Shown: positions 35,898-45,640 of the stretch, in pieces
How positions within the stretch are numbered: position 1 is the stretch's first letter
Layout of the letters: the number at the start of each line of letters is the position of its first letter
NCBI GenBank assembly: GCA_034359265.1
Contig: CP136898.1
Span: 42,555,501-42,619,500, forward strand
Reading direction: 5' to 3'
DNA length: 64,000 nt
Source: Canna indica
Lineage: Eukaryota; Streptophyta; Magnoliopsida; Zingiberales; Cannaceae
The notes under the pieces: model-generated
Databases searched by the model: none
Told to the model about the DNA's origin: nothing
Seen by the model: the letters and a program-made list of their open reading frames with translations, nothing else
Made by a program: the position numbers and the translations under genes

Positions 35898-36275
35898 CGG
35901 TCGATGGGGCAGTCGACCAAATAGGGTAAGAAATGGGCAGTAGCCCTAGCGATCGACCGATCGGTCGACTGGATTGAGGCTAGCTACAGACACAGCTTGC
36001 GTCGGTCGACCGAAAGAGAAATCGCAAGCTTCTTGCGTTTGTCGGTCGACCGGGCCGGTCGACCGACCGAAGCCGAAAAAGGGCAGTAGGTTTGGCGGTC
36101 GACCGACCTGCAAATAGCCGAAAACGCAGATCACATCGGTCGACCGATGGGTCGACCGAAGATCGCGGATCGTGCAATTTATGTCTGGCGGTCGACCCGT
36201 CGGTCGACCGACCAGAGAGAAAATTGTAGCGGTCGAATGATCGATCGACCGACGATTCAACCGGACCATCGACCG
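35898..36275. repeat. Palindrome cluster in element B 5' LTR
   Basis: Variants of CGGTCGACCG recur with spacings of 10-60 bases, for example GTCGGTCGACCGAAAG near 36001, CGGTCGACCGGGCCGGTC near 36040 and CATCGGTCGACCGATGGG near 36135. Equivalent clusters are at 42321-42675, 19787-19925, 24229-24420, 12410-12560 and 46480-46715. All lie just upstream of the TATA box in element orientation. Palindrome clusters at this LTR position have been described for Sireviruses. Confidence 0.85.
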
Positions 36276-36328
36276 GGCATCTGCAATGGTCGAAAATAAT
36301 CCTGTTGATGCCCCGTTTCAGCTGGGGG

Positions 36329-36336
36329 TATAAATA
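36329..36336 (+). promoter_or_regulatory. Element B TATA box
   Basis: TATAAATA in the context GGGGGTATAAATACACCTC, repeated in the 3' LTR at 42727-42734. It lies just after the palindrome cluster. The transcript start is expected about 30 bases downstream. Confidence 0.8.
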
Positions 36337-37126
36337 CACCTCATACACATCTTTTAATCGCACTCTCTCACACTCTTACAAAAATTATTGAGCCATCAAG
36401 AAGAGAGATTTGAGCCTTCCAAAATAAAGATTGCTTGCGCTCTGCTCCTTCTGCGAACACCTTCTCAAGCGCCAACTGCTGCCTCAACTCGGAAACTGAC
36501 TCGAGCTCATTCCCTCGGCGAGTTGGAGGCACTAAGGCTGTGAAAGGAGCTTGCAAACATTGGTTTTATTTTAAGCTCTTTTCAATTATAATTTTATTAT
36601 TATTTTAACTGTTTGATTTGTGCGTGCAAAGACCTGGTGTTAGGTCTTGTTTTGTGAAGTGGTATCCTTGGTGAAAAGGAGTAAAGCCACTTGTGTAAAC
36701 ATAGTATTTACTAGGATTAGTTCTAGTTGTCCCTTAGGTTGAGGTGGGAAAGAGCTATAGGTAGGAAGGCGGGATACTTCCGAGTGTGGAAGTGCATTCA
36801 GTTGGAGAGCGGAGTCTTTCCAGGGAAAAGTCCTCGTGTGTAAGGGAAACTAATTAATCTAGTAAAACTTAGTTTGGAAATCCTAAGCGGGGTGCTTAGG
36901 TAGTGGAGTAGGCATTGGGGTCGAACCACTATAAAATCTCTGTGTTTGTATTGATTTGTTGATTGTTTTAATTGCCTTAATTATTTATCGCTTCCGTATC
37001 AAATCATTCAATCGTGTTTAGCCTAACGAATTAAGTAATCGACTAAAATTGGAATTTAGGCTAATCATTTTAATAAACATACTATTCACCCCCCCCCCCC
37101 TCTAGTGTCGCCATTTTGCCCACATT

Positions 37127-37141
37127 TGGTATCAGAGCGGG
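37127..37141 (+). promoter_or_regulatory. Element B primer-binding site (tRNA-Met)
   Basis: TGGTATCAGAGCGGG begins two bases after the LTR end at 37124 and is a perfect match to the usual initiator tRNA-Met complement over its first 12 bases. Confidence 0.9.
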
Positions 37142-37192
37142 TTTGTAGATTGATATTTCACCATCCATTCTACACCTTGTCTCGATCTCGAA

Positions 37193-38674
37193 ATGGCTCT
37201 AGAGTCAGTATCATCTACACCTCCTAGGTTCGATGCCTCTAACTTTGGTATATGGAAATCTAGGAAGTACACATTTTTGAAGACTAAAGGTTTTGGTGTA
37301 TTTAACATGTTACATTGGAAATTTATTGAACCTAAGATTGATATGCATGCATGGAGTGAAATGGACAAGAAAATGTTTAAGTATAATGGAGATGCCATGA
37401 ATTGCATACTTTGCACATTACCAAATGGCATACTAGAAAAAGTCATGCATTACTCTTCGTCTTTTGATTTATGGAGCTCATTAAATGTCTTATATGATTA
37501 CGCCGCCAAAACTGAAGAAATTGGAACTTTTGATGAAGGTGGTGATGACAATGGTCACGCACCTACAACTATTCTTAATTTTGATGCCCATAGTGTTTCT
37601 AGTCAAAGGAGCAATTTTAAAAGCCGAAAACGAAAGGTAAAATGTCATGCTTGCAAAGAAAATGGGCATGTGAAGAAAAATTGCCCAAGCATGAAGAACA
37701 AAGCAAGGAAGAGGTGAAGTGCTTCTACCTCCACCTCTCACTCATTTGAAGCACCCTCTAGCAATGACTATGAAGCTACTTCAAAAGGTTGCCTCATGAG
37801 TACCAATGATGAGGTACACTCTTTCCCTTCTAGTCATAATAATAAAAATGTTAGTACTAGCTCTTCTAGTTCATTCAATATGTCATATGAAGAACTAGTT
37901 GATGAATGTCAAAAAATGCATGCCTTTCTTGTTAGAAAAGATAAAGAAAATAAAAAGTTGAAAAGAGAAAATGAAATGCTTAATTCTCATTTGCATGAAT
38001 CCAAACTAGAAAATAAAAAATTGAAATCTAGGTCATTTGATTCATGCCATGAAAATGTAGAACTTGAGCTTAAGGACTTGAAGCTCGAGAATAACAATTT
38101 AGAAAAAGAGAATTGCATGTTAAAATCTCAATTACATGCATTAAATAAATCAATGAATGATTTGAAAAATGAGGTTGTTTTTCTAAACAAGAAGGTTAGT
38201 AATGAATCTAGTAATTCTTCATTTAAGAATTCTAGTAAAAAGAATGCTCATGCTAATGTTAAATCATATGCTAAGAATTCTACCATTAAACCTCATACTC
38301 AAAAGAAAAATGTTTTATCTAAGAATGCCCATGCTCATCATGCCTCTCATGCCATGCATTCCACTCGTAAACCTCATGATCATGAAAAGATGAATGATAT
38401 CTCTAAGAATGCTCATACTCATCATGTTTCACATGATAAGCATTCTAAAATTAAAATTCATGTCCATGCTAAAAATGAAAAGAAAAAGTTTCATGGACAT
38501 TGCTTTTGTTGTGGTATATATGGGCATGCCATATTTGATTGTGCTTTTAAAATAAATCCTAGTGTTGTTAAGACACTTTGGGTACCTAAGCCCACTAACC
38601 CCCAAGGATCCAAAGCCACTTGGGTACCAAAAATTTCATGCTCTTTTGTAGGGGGAGGTACCACACAAGGGTGA
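37193..38674 (+). pseudogene. Element B gag, one stop from intact
   Basis: A single frame of 494 codons is broken only by TGA at 37715-37717, where sister copies suggest CGA or another coding codon. Order: a UBN2-like half capsid (residues 1-105, PPRFDASNFGIWKSRKY to LWSSLNVLYDYAAKTEE), CCHC 1 (CHACKENGHVKKNC, about residue 150), a coiled coil (about residues 235-335, rich in ENxKLKxEN), a His-rich stretch (AHAHHASHAMHS), CCHC 2 (CFCCGIYGHAIFDC, about residue 440), and a C-terminus with two repeats of TLWVPK/ATWVPK. The second half of the capsid domain is absent, as in A and C. Gag should package element RNA, with pol supplied in trans. Confidence 0.85.
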
Positions 38675-41600
38675 GATGAAGGTGGTTGATTGAAGTTGTT
38701 TGAGGATTCAAAGATTGAACCATTTCAAATTTGCAACTTCAAGTCATCTTGATGCCTATGGTAAAGTTGGCATCAAACACATTGGTATCATCTCCTATAT
38801 CCCATAGCTTAAAATTATAGTTGGAGTTTGATATGTACCTAATATTAGTTGATTTCCCCGCTCTTAACATCTTTCAAAAATATTTTTGATTTTTTTATTT
38901 CCCGGTCTCTTCGGAGACCCCGATGGCCTGTAATGGGCCTAAGCGACCTTGCGGTTCTAAATCGTAGGCACATTGTGGCCTTTCGGTTTTCAACCAATAG
39001 GAAGAGTTGGAGATCAATTTTCATAATTATTATTTGTGATCTCTTAAAATTCATTTTGATATTACTCGATTTCATTTTTGAAATGAATTTAAAACTATTT
39101 AGCAAAGTTAGATTTTGAATGAAATATTTGATGGTTACTTTGCTATCTAGAAGGATTAACTTGCTTGAAATAATTATGCCATTACATTACTAATGATTTC
39201 TTCATGCAAGTTAAATCTAAGGGTAAAAGGACGGCTAATTAGGAAGAAAAAGATTAGTTTGGCTAAATTTTCAAGTATAAGGTATAACTTCAATAAATCC
39301 AAAATCTTAGGGTTATATCTCAATGCTTAAGCTTAAAGTTTGTCTCTATACTCATGATTATAATTGCATGTAAAATTCTTGAATTCTCATGGGTAGGTAG
39401 AATATTAGCACTTAGGCAAATTTCATCAAATGAAACTTGCTCTAGGTTGATACTAGAGACCTTATTTTAAAAGTCCAAACAAGTTTAATATGATTAGAGA
39501 TCTTATTTCTCAAATGTTCACATCTTAGGATCTCTTATATTCATTATGATATCATGACACCTTATTTAAAAATGAATCTCTACTATCTAGTATAGTTTAA
39601 GGTTTTTAAATGTAAAATTTGTTTTGAACCTTGCTATTTAGCATGTTAGCTTGCTAGTAGTCATAGTGTTTCATTATGATACTAATGATGTTTACTTGCA
39701 AGTGATAAAAATTTGAAAAACTATGCTTTCTAAAAGAAAATGAAAAAGGAAATGAAAAAATTGGGCAAACTTTCAATAAAAGGTATGAATTTAATTTTGC
39801 AAAAATTTTAATATAAAAATTGAATATCCATGCTTAATGATGTCTCTATGCTCATGATTGTTTGTGTATGACAAATATATGAAATTTTATGAGTAGAAAA
39901 ATATTTTAATAACTTAGGCAATTTCATGATATCTTGATTGAATGAAATTTACTCTAGGTTAAAATTCATATTAGAGACCTCATCTTGAGTTAGTGATTGT
40001 TAAACATGTTTAGATATACATATCACATGAGTCTAGGTGTTTAAAAAAATGAAAATTCATGTCTAGATGAACAATGTGATATCTATATCACTTTAAGGGA
40101 CTTAAGCTTGAAAAATTTGACCCAAGTCAACAAATTGACTTGGTCATTTGATTTTAAGTCCAAAACTTCATAAACATGTTTAGGAATAGGTATGACATGT
40201 TTCAATGCTCTTCGAGTGAAAATTCTTATGGATATGGATAAAGTGACAATTGAGGTTAATTCATGCAAACCTTTTTTGAACCATGTTGCCCAAGTCAACA
40301 AGTTGACTTAAAAGTCTCATTTTCAATCCATATTTGTGGAACATGTTTAGATTTACTTATGTTAGGTATCCACAGGTTAAATTTGAAAAATCATGAGTAA
40401 ATATTAAGATTAAAACTTAGCAAGTTTCATAAAAACTAGTTTAGTATTGAATGAAACCATGCTAGGTTGATATCTTGACTTAAGGACATAACTTTCATTC
40501 CAAACTTGACATATACTCTTTACATGACTGTGTCATAAAAGTTTGAATGAAAATTGAACAAGTCTTTTAGAATAACTAAAAATAACAAAAGTATCATTTC
40601 AACCTACGATTAGTAAATTTTAGTTATTTCTAGAAAAGTATAGAAAATTAATTTTGAGATGATTCTTGAAGCTACACATTCATTGAAAAATCTAGTATGT
40701 TGTGTAAAAACTTCAAAAAGTTTCATCAAGAATCTAATTTTTAGTGAAATTTTGAAGTTGGATTTTCAAAATGAAAAGTATCATCTTTTTGAAATATCAT
40801 TTTTTTTAATACTTTGATTTTTCGAAAACTTCAAATGAAAATTTGAGTATACCATTTTGATTATGTTTCTAATATCATTCACACCATTGATTGAGTAAAA
40901 TTATTTCTAGGAATGATTTTAAATTCTTGAATGATAGCTAGAAACTACATTTGGTATAGTTTGATTAGAATCAGTATAGGATGAAAAATGGACTTTGATT
41001 TTTAAACTCATTTTGAGTTCAAACTTGATACATGCATTTCAAATAACCATTCAATATTTGGTATCAAAAATTTTCATCCAAAAATTGGTTTCAAAACTTT
41101 CATCAAAAATATGATCTTGTATAAACTTAAAAGGGTGATTTTTTGAAAACTAGAAGTATAGGTTGACTTAAGTCAACAAAGTGAATTAAAAATTTTATCT
41201 TAAGCCCCAACTTGATTCATGTTCTTACATTATCTCATGTTTGATGTCTTAATGCCTAAGTTATGAGAAAACATGAGTAGATAGCAAATCTTGAGACTTA
41301 GCATTTTCATAGTTTTCATACTTATTTCAAATGAAAACCTGCTAAGTATATATTTAGATTAAATAACATTAGTTTTATTTCAAACTTGATAAACATGATC
41401 TAAATGACCTATATCTTTGTATGTTGATAGTTTGAATGAAATCTAAAAATGTCAAGAAAAAGAAACAATATTCATTTTGATAACATACATGATTTATTTT
41501 TGAATTCAAATACTTGGTTTTTTGAACATATCATGTATGAACCTTGTTTCATATCATATATTTGTTTTTCCATCCCTTTGGTTTAGGTTTTCATATTTTA

Positions 41601-41689
41601 TGAAAAATACTCCTTAGAGTTTCAACCTCATGTATTAATTGTGTTTCATCCCTCTGAATAGATAGACATTTCTTACCATTTTTTATTGA
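38675..41689 (+). other. Long non-coding 3' region of element B
   Basis: No frame above about 90 codons and no pol motif. It begins with the hairpin block and continues AT-rich, with internal repeats about 170 bases apart marked by GTCAAC/GTTGAC hairpins (40122-40143 and 40292-40309) and a perfect TTGACTTAAGTCAA palindrome at 41163-41176. Stretches align with A (22400-23700) and, inverted, with C (8870-9880). Confidence 0.6.
38901..39002 (+). other. Conserved non-coding hairpin block, copy in element B
   Basis: GGTCTCTTCGGAGACC at 38904-38919 is a perfect 6-bp stem closing a UUCG loop. GGCC-TGTAATG-GGCC follows at 38925-38939. An alternative longer helix pairs GCCTA..CGA (38937-38946) with TCG.TAGGC near 38962-38969. 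GGTTTTCAACC closes the block near 38986-38996. It lies 226 bases after the gag stop. Identity to the A and C copies is far higher than in the surrounding sequence. Confidence 0.75.
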
Positions 41690-41970
41690 TGTCAAAAGGG
41701 GGAGAAAATTAGGAAAAGTCTATAGAGAATATATATGTCAAAAGGGGGAGAAATGCATAGTCAAAAGGAGGAGAAATGTATAGTTAAAATGGGGAGAAAA
41801 GTATAAGAAATTGGAGGAAAATATAGGATATCCATGCATATAGATAGGGAGAGTTTAATTATATACATATGCATGTTGATAGGGGGAGAAATCCCTTAGT
41901 TGATATCCTTAATGCTTTAATGAATATATATTTTCTTAAGGATGTTTGTCATCATCAAAAAGGGGGAAAT
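41690..41970 (+). promoter_or_regulatory. Repeated polypurine tracts of element B
   Basis: GTCAAAAGGGGGAGAAA-type tracts occur near 41692, 41748, 41780 and 41798, and GATAGGGGGAGAAA near 41877. The terminal AAAAAGGGGGAAAT (41957-41970) abuts the 3' LTR. The last should prime plus-strand DNA. Multiple tracts of this form are a Sirevirus hallmark. Confidence 0.8.
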
Positions 41971-43521
41971 TGTTGGATTTAGGTTTTCAACCTTAGCCTT
42001 AATCTTGATTTTGATGGTTTTGATGATAACAAACATGGAACTAATGATTTCATTGAGAATATCTTTCAGGATCCATATCGACTAGCATTCGATGTCCTCG
42101 ATCGGATAAATCAGAGAAATCACATAATCGGAAGGACATTGATCGTCGCGCTCGGATTTGTCGCGGAAGTTTATCGAAGATCGACGAGTGCACCAAAGTC
42201 GCATCAGACGAGCACAAAGATCAAATGGAAAGCTCTCCGACATGATGCTCATTGAAAGCCGAAACCCGAAAATAAAGCATGGAAGAAAAAGGCTGAAGAA
42301 AATAATCTCAGCCTAAATTCGATCGACCGGGTGGTCGACCGAATAGGGTAAGAAATGGGCAGTAGCCCTAGCAGTCGATCGGACTGAGGCTAGCTGCAGA
42401 CGCAGCTTGCGTCGGTCGACCAAAAGAGAAATCGCAAGCTTCTTGCGTCTGTCGGTCTACCGGCCCGGTCAACCGACCGAAGCCCAAAAATGGCAATAGG
42501 CTTGGCAATCGACCGACCTGCGAATAGCCGAAGATGCAGATCACGTCGGTCGACCGACAGGTCGACCGAAGATCGTGGATCGCGTGATTTGCGTCTGGCA
42601 GTCGACCCATCGGTCGACCGACTAGAGAGAAAATTGCAGCAGTCGAATGACCTGTCGACTGATAATTCGACCGAGCGTCTGTAACGAACGAAAATAATCC
42701 TATTGATGCCCTGTTTCAACTGGGGGTATAAATACACCTCATACACATCTTTTAATCGCACTCTCTCACACTCTTACAGAAATTATTGAGACATCAAGAA
42801 GAGAGATTTGAGTCTTCCAAAAGAAAGATTGCTTGCGCTCTGCTCCTTCTGCGAACACCTTCTTAAGCGCCAGCTGCTGCCTCAACTCGAAAACTGACTC
42901 GAGCTCATTCCCTCAGCGAGTTGGAGGTGCCAAGGCTGTGAAAGGAGATTGCAAATATTGGTTTTATTTTAAGCTCTTTTCAATTGTAATTTTATTGTTA
43001 TTTTAACTGTTTGATTTGTGCATGAAAAGACCTGGTGTTAGGTCTTGTTGTGTGAAGTGGTATCCTTGGTGGAAATGAGTAAAGCCACTTGTGTAAACTT
43101 AGTGTTTACTAGGATTAGTTCTAGTTGTCCCTTAGGTTGAGGTGGGAAAGAGCTCTCGGTAGGAAGGCAGGATACTTCCGAGTGTGGAAGTACCTTCGGT
43201 TGGAGAGCGGTGTCTTTTCGGGGAAAGTCCTCGTGTGTAAGGGAAACTAATTAATCTAATAAAACTTAGTTTGGAAATCCTAAGCGGGGTGCTTAGATAG
43301 TGGAGTAGGCATTGGGGCCGAACCACTATAAAATCTCTGTGTTTGCATTGATTTGTTGATTGTTTTAATTGCCTTAATTATTTATCGCTTCCGCATCAAA
43401 TCATTCAATCATGTTTAGCCTAACGAATTAAGTAATCGACTAAAATTGGAATTTAGGCTAATCGTTTTAATAAACACACTATTCACCCCTCCCCCCCTCT
43501 AGTGTCACCATTTCGCCCACA
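41971..43521 (+). repeat. Element B 3' LTR
   Basis: TGTTGGATTTAGG...TTTCGCCCACA, 1,551 bp, with a palindrome cluster at 42321-42675 and TATAAATA at 42727-42734. The 5' LTR starts TGTAGG, so a terminal base has changed since insertion. Confidence 0.92.
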
Positions 43522-44716
43522 ACTTCAACCCATTTATCAAACTATCTCATGGCAGGCTTCCTCAAGACTGTCGGCACATTGAACTCTACAATGATCATCT
43601 TTTGCATCTGAGCATTCTGAAGTTCTAACTGAGTCACCAATACTTGTTGTGAATGCTATAAAATTTCCTTTTTCAGATTCTTCTGAATCTTTTTCTTCTT
43701 CATCATCACTCCAGGTGACAGTAAAGGATTTCTTGAGCTTGTTCTAAAGATTTGGACATTCTAATCTGACATGTCCATATCCTTCACATTCAAAACACTT
43801 GATACCTTTGGACTGTGATTGAAATAGCAGATGATTGACCTCTTCTATTCCCTCCTACTGCAAATTTGGATTTGGAACTGTTGAAACTACCCGGTTGAAA
43901 CTGTGATTGAGACTACGATTGCATATGAGAACTTTGATTTTGCTTATTTCTGGTTTTTAGAAATCCCTTGAAATTCTTCGTCATAAGAGCAAAAATAGCA
44001 TCCATCTCATCTTCTGACTTCACCTCATCTTCGGTAGCACTGAAAGCTAAATATTTCTTCTTCTCCTTATGAGAGTATTTTTCAGAGAGTTCTAACACAT
44101 ATGTTTCAAGTTTTCTAATTAATGTGTAAAGAGTCATAGTTGATGGATCATGAACTTCACTGATAGCTGCAACTTTCATGTCAAATTTTGAAGGCATGGA
44201 TCTAAGAACTTTTCTTACAACTTTTTCTTCTGAAAATGATTCTCCAAGGTTGGTTGCATTGTTCATAAGATCTTTGACACGCCTATGGAAGTCTTGAATA
44301 CTTTCATCTTCTTACATCTTTAAATTCTCAAATCTGGTGTTGAGAATTTCAACTTTGGACTTCCGAAGCGTCAGGGATCCTTCATGATTAGTTTCTTAAA
44401 TTTTGTAGGCCTGCTTTGCCAAAGCACAAGCCGAAATGAGTTTGATCTGAGAAGTATCAACTCTATTGAAGATAACATTAATGGCTTTATTGTCATAGTT
44501 TGTTGCAACAATTTCTGCTTCAGTATACTGGCTTTTAGGTTTGCGATCAGTCCCATCTGGTGTTGTGGGAGGTGTATAGCCAATCTAAATAGTATCCCAG
44601 CAATGATCATCCAACGACTTGATGAAAGCTCTCATCTAAGCCTTCCAATAAGCATAGTTTGTTCCTATGAGCAAAGGAGGGACATTGACTGAGTTTTCCA
44701 TTGGCATTCCTTCCAT
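43522..44716 (-). pseudogene. Sirevirus gag, N-terminal part
   Basis: The ATG at 44716 (MEGMPMENSVNVPPLLIGTN) lies about 60 bases inside the primer-binding site. Two early TAG stops fall where Trp is expected (YWKA-stop-MRAF, WDTI-stop-IGY). The UBN2 domain continues in the same frame (FSEEKVVRKVLRSMPSKFD) to KQNQSSHMQS and a TAG at about 43911. CFECEGYGHVRLEC near 43763-43804 is the first knuckle. The frame is interrupted at 43522 by element B and resumes at 35548. Unlike the A/B Gag, the capsid domain here is full length. Confidence 0.85.
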
Positions 44717-44774
44717 CTTGAGGTCGAAGGGGTAGAGACACTTCAAGAATCTATGCTGGTAGAGGTTCACAATC

Positions 44775-44786
44775 GCTTTGATACCA
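44775..44786 (-). promoter_or_regulatory. Sirevirus primer-binding site (tRNA-Met)
   Basis: Plus-strand GCTTTGATACCA is the complement of TGGTATCAAAGC, one base off the initiator tRNA-Met site. It is separated from the LTR (44789) by two bases. Confidence 0.8.
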
Positions 44787-44788
44787 AT

Positions 44789-45579
44789 TGATAGTATAGT
44801 CTCTAAGGGAGCTTTCTGTTAATGGATAGTTACACAGGAAGTTGTAACTACTATTGCAACTACTTTCAAAATAGAGTGAGTAACAAATAAAATTAACCAA
44901 CTTGCCTCTCTATGGCAACTCGATCAGTACTAAAGTGAATTGAAAATAATAAACGAACTTTTTGCTATTACAAGTACTAACCAACTTGCCTCTCTATGAT
45001 AACTCAATCATAGAGTTCTGTCCTCAACACAGTCTCTATGTTGTAGTGAGTTAACAACCCAACTCCATCTGGATTTGAAGATAATTGAGGTAGACTGTTG
45101 TCGTCTACACCCTCAGCAGTCTCAACTCCTTATATAACTAGCAACTCTGTTTACCCAAATAGGAGACTTGCGTTATTATCTCATTTCTTTCCTCATATAT
45201 AGTAGAAAGCCAAAACCATTCGCATAACAGCCATTAAACACAAGACCATAACTACATCAGCTTCAAACTCAAACGACGACTATAAAATCTCATAATGCTT
45301 CGGCCATAAAAGCCTCAAGAAAAACCGTCCAGCTCATAAAGAAAACCTCATCATTTCTTCTATAAATGACCAAGAGATTCGGGATGAATATTAAATCAAT
45401 AATAACTACTCACGAGGCATCAATAATTTCAGCAAACAAAAAGACACCATCACAGCAGCATTAATTTCAGCAAACGTTTCACAGTATCTAGAGCAGTTAT
45501 AACGGTCATGTAATTTGGAACTTAACAACTATTCCTTTTTGCCAAATATAGCCAACACAGCATAAGTCAAACACCAACA
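44789..45579 (-). repeat. Sirevirus 5' LTR
   Basis: On the plus strand TGATAGTATAGTCTC...CAAACACCAACA, 791 bp. It lacks a block present in the other copy; ACCAACTTGCCTCTCTATGG occurs twice here (about 44898 and 44980), suggesting that a repeat-mediated deletion shortened it. Confidence 0.88.
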
Positions 45580-45640
45580 AAGGTCGTCGAAAGAGTGAAT
45601 TGATCCTGACGGGAGGGAGGCGAACCATAATAGTGTCGTT
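45580..45640 (-). pseudogene. Scrap of Tat-like gag N-terminal half
   Basis: The short stretch on the far side of the Sirevirus TSD reads on the minus strand as a RLPP...FDDL-like segment, which normally immediately precedes the residues found at 14117 in Tat-type Gag. It is cut at 45641 by an LTR. Similarity is short, but the position and the TSD support it. Confidence 0.55.

Larger units (their letters stand above)
35549..37124 (+). repeat. Element B 5' LTR
   Basis: Begins TGTAGGCTTTAGG and ends TTTTGCCCACA. The region 35898-36275 is packed with GGTCGACC-centred palindromes, more than ten. TATAAATA is at 36329-36336. A run of ten or more Cs precedes CTCTAGTGTCG near 37090. Predicted proteins here (runs of R, S, D, V from CGGTCGACCG) are artefacts. 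Confidence 0.92.
35549..43521 (+). mobile_element. Gag-only LTR retrotransposon B, complete
   Basis: 5' LTR 35549-37124 and 3' LTR 41971-43521, with TSDs ACTTC at 35544-35548 and 43522-43526. Contents: tRNA-Met site, a nearly intact gag (37193-38674), conserved hairpin block, about 2.7 kb of AT-rich non-coding DNA, repeated polypurine tracts. No pol genes. It is the best preserved of the group and is inserted in the Sirevirus gag. LTR ends are TGTAGG/TGTTGG...GCCCACA, which distinguishes family B from family A (...ACCAACA). Confidence 0.93.
14118..45579 (-). mobile_element. Sirevirus (Copia, SIRE/Maximus lineage), complete but split by three insertions
   Basis: LTRs are at 14118-15023 and 44789-45579, and the 5-bp duplication AAGGT flanks both ends (14113-14117 and 45580-45584). 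In minus-strand order it has LTR, tRNA-Met site, gag with a CCHC knuckle, coiled coil, second CCHC, protease, integrase, RT, RNase H, an envelope-like ORF, polypurine tract and LTR. Gag-pol order and the extra ORF after pol mark a Sirevirus. Elements A, Tekay-like and B sit inside with their own TSDs. Without them and one TSD copy each, the element is 8,636 bp. Many stops make it inactive. Confidence 0.92.

Noticed and set aside
35946..36363. Arg/Ser/Asp/Val-rich open frames on both strands (also at 12336-12760, 19642-20018, 42368-42761, 46518-46758)
   Set aside because: They are translations of the CGGTCGACCG palindromes in LTRs. The frames occur on both strands, differ between copies and sit in U3-like regions.
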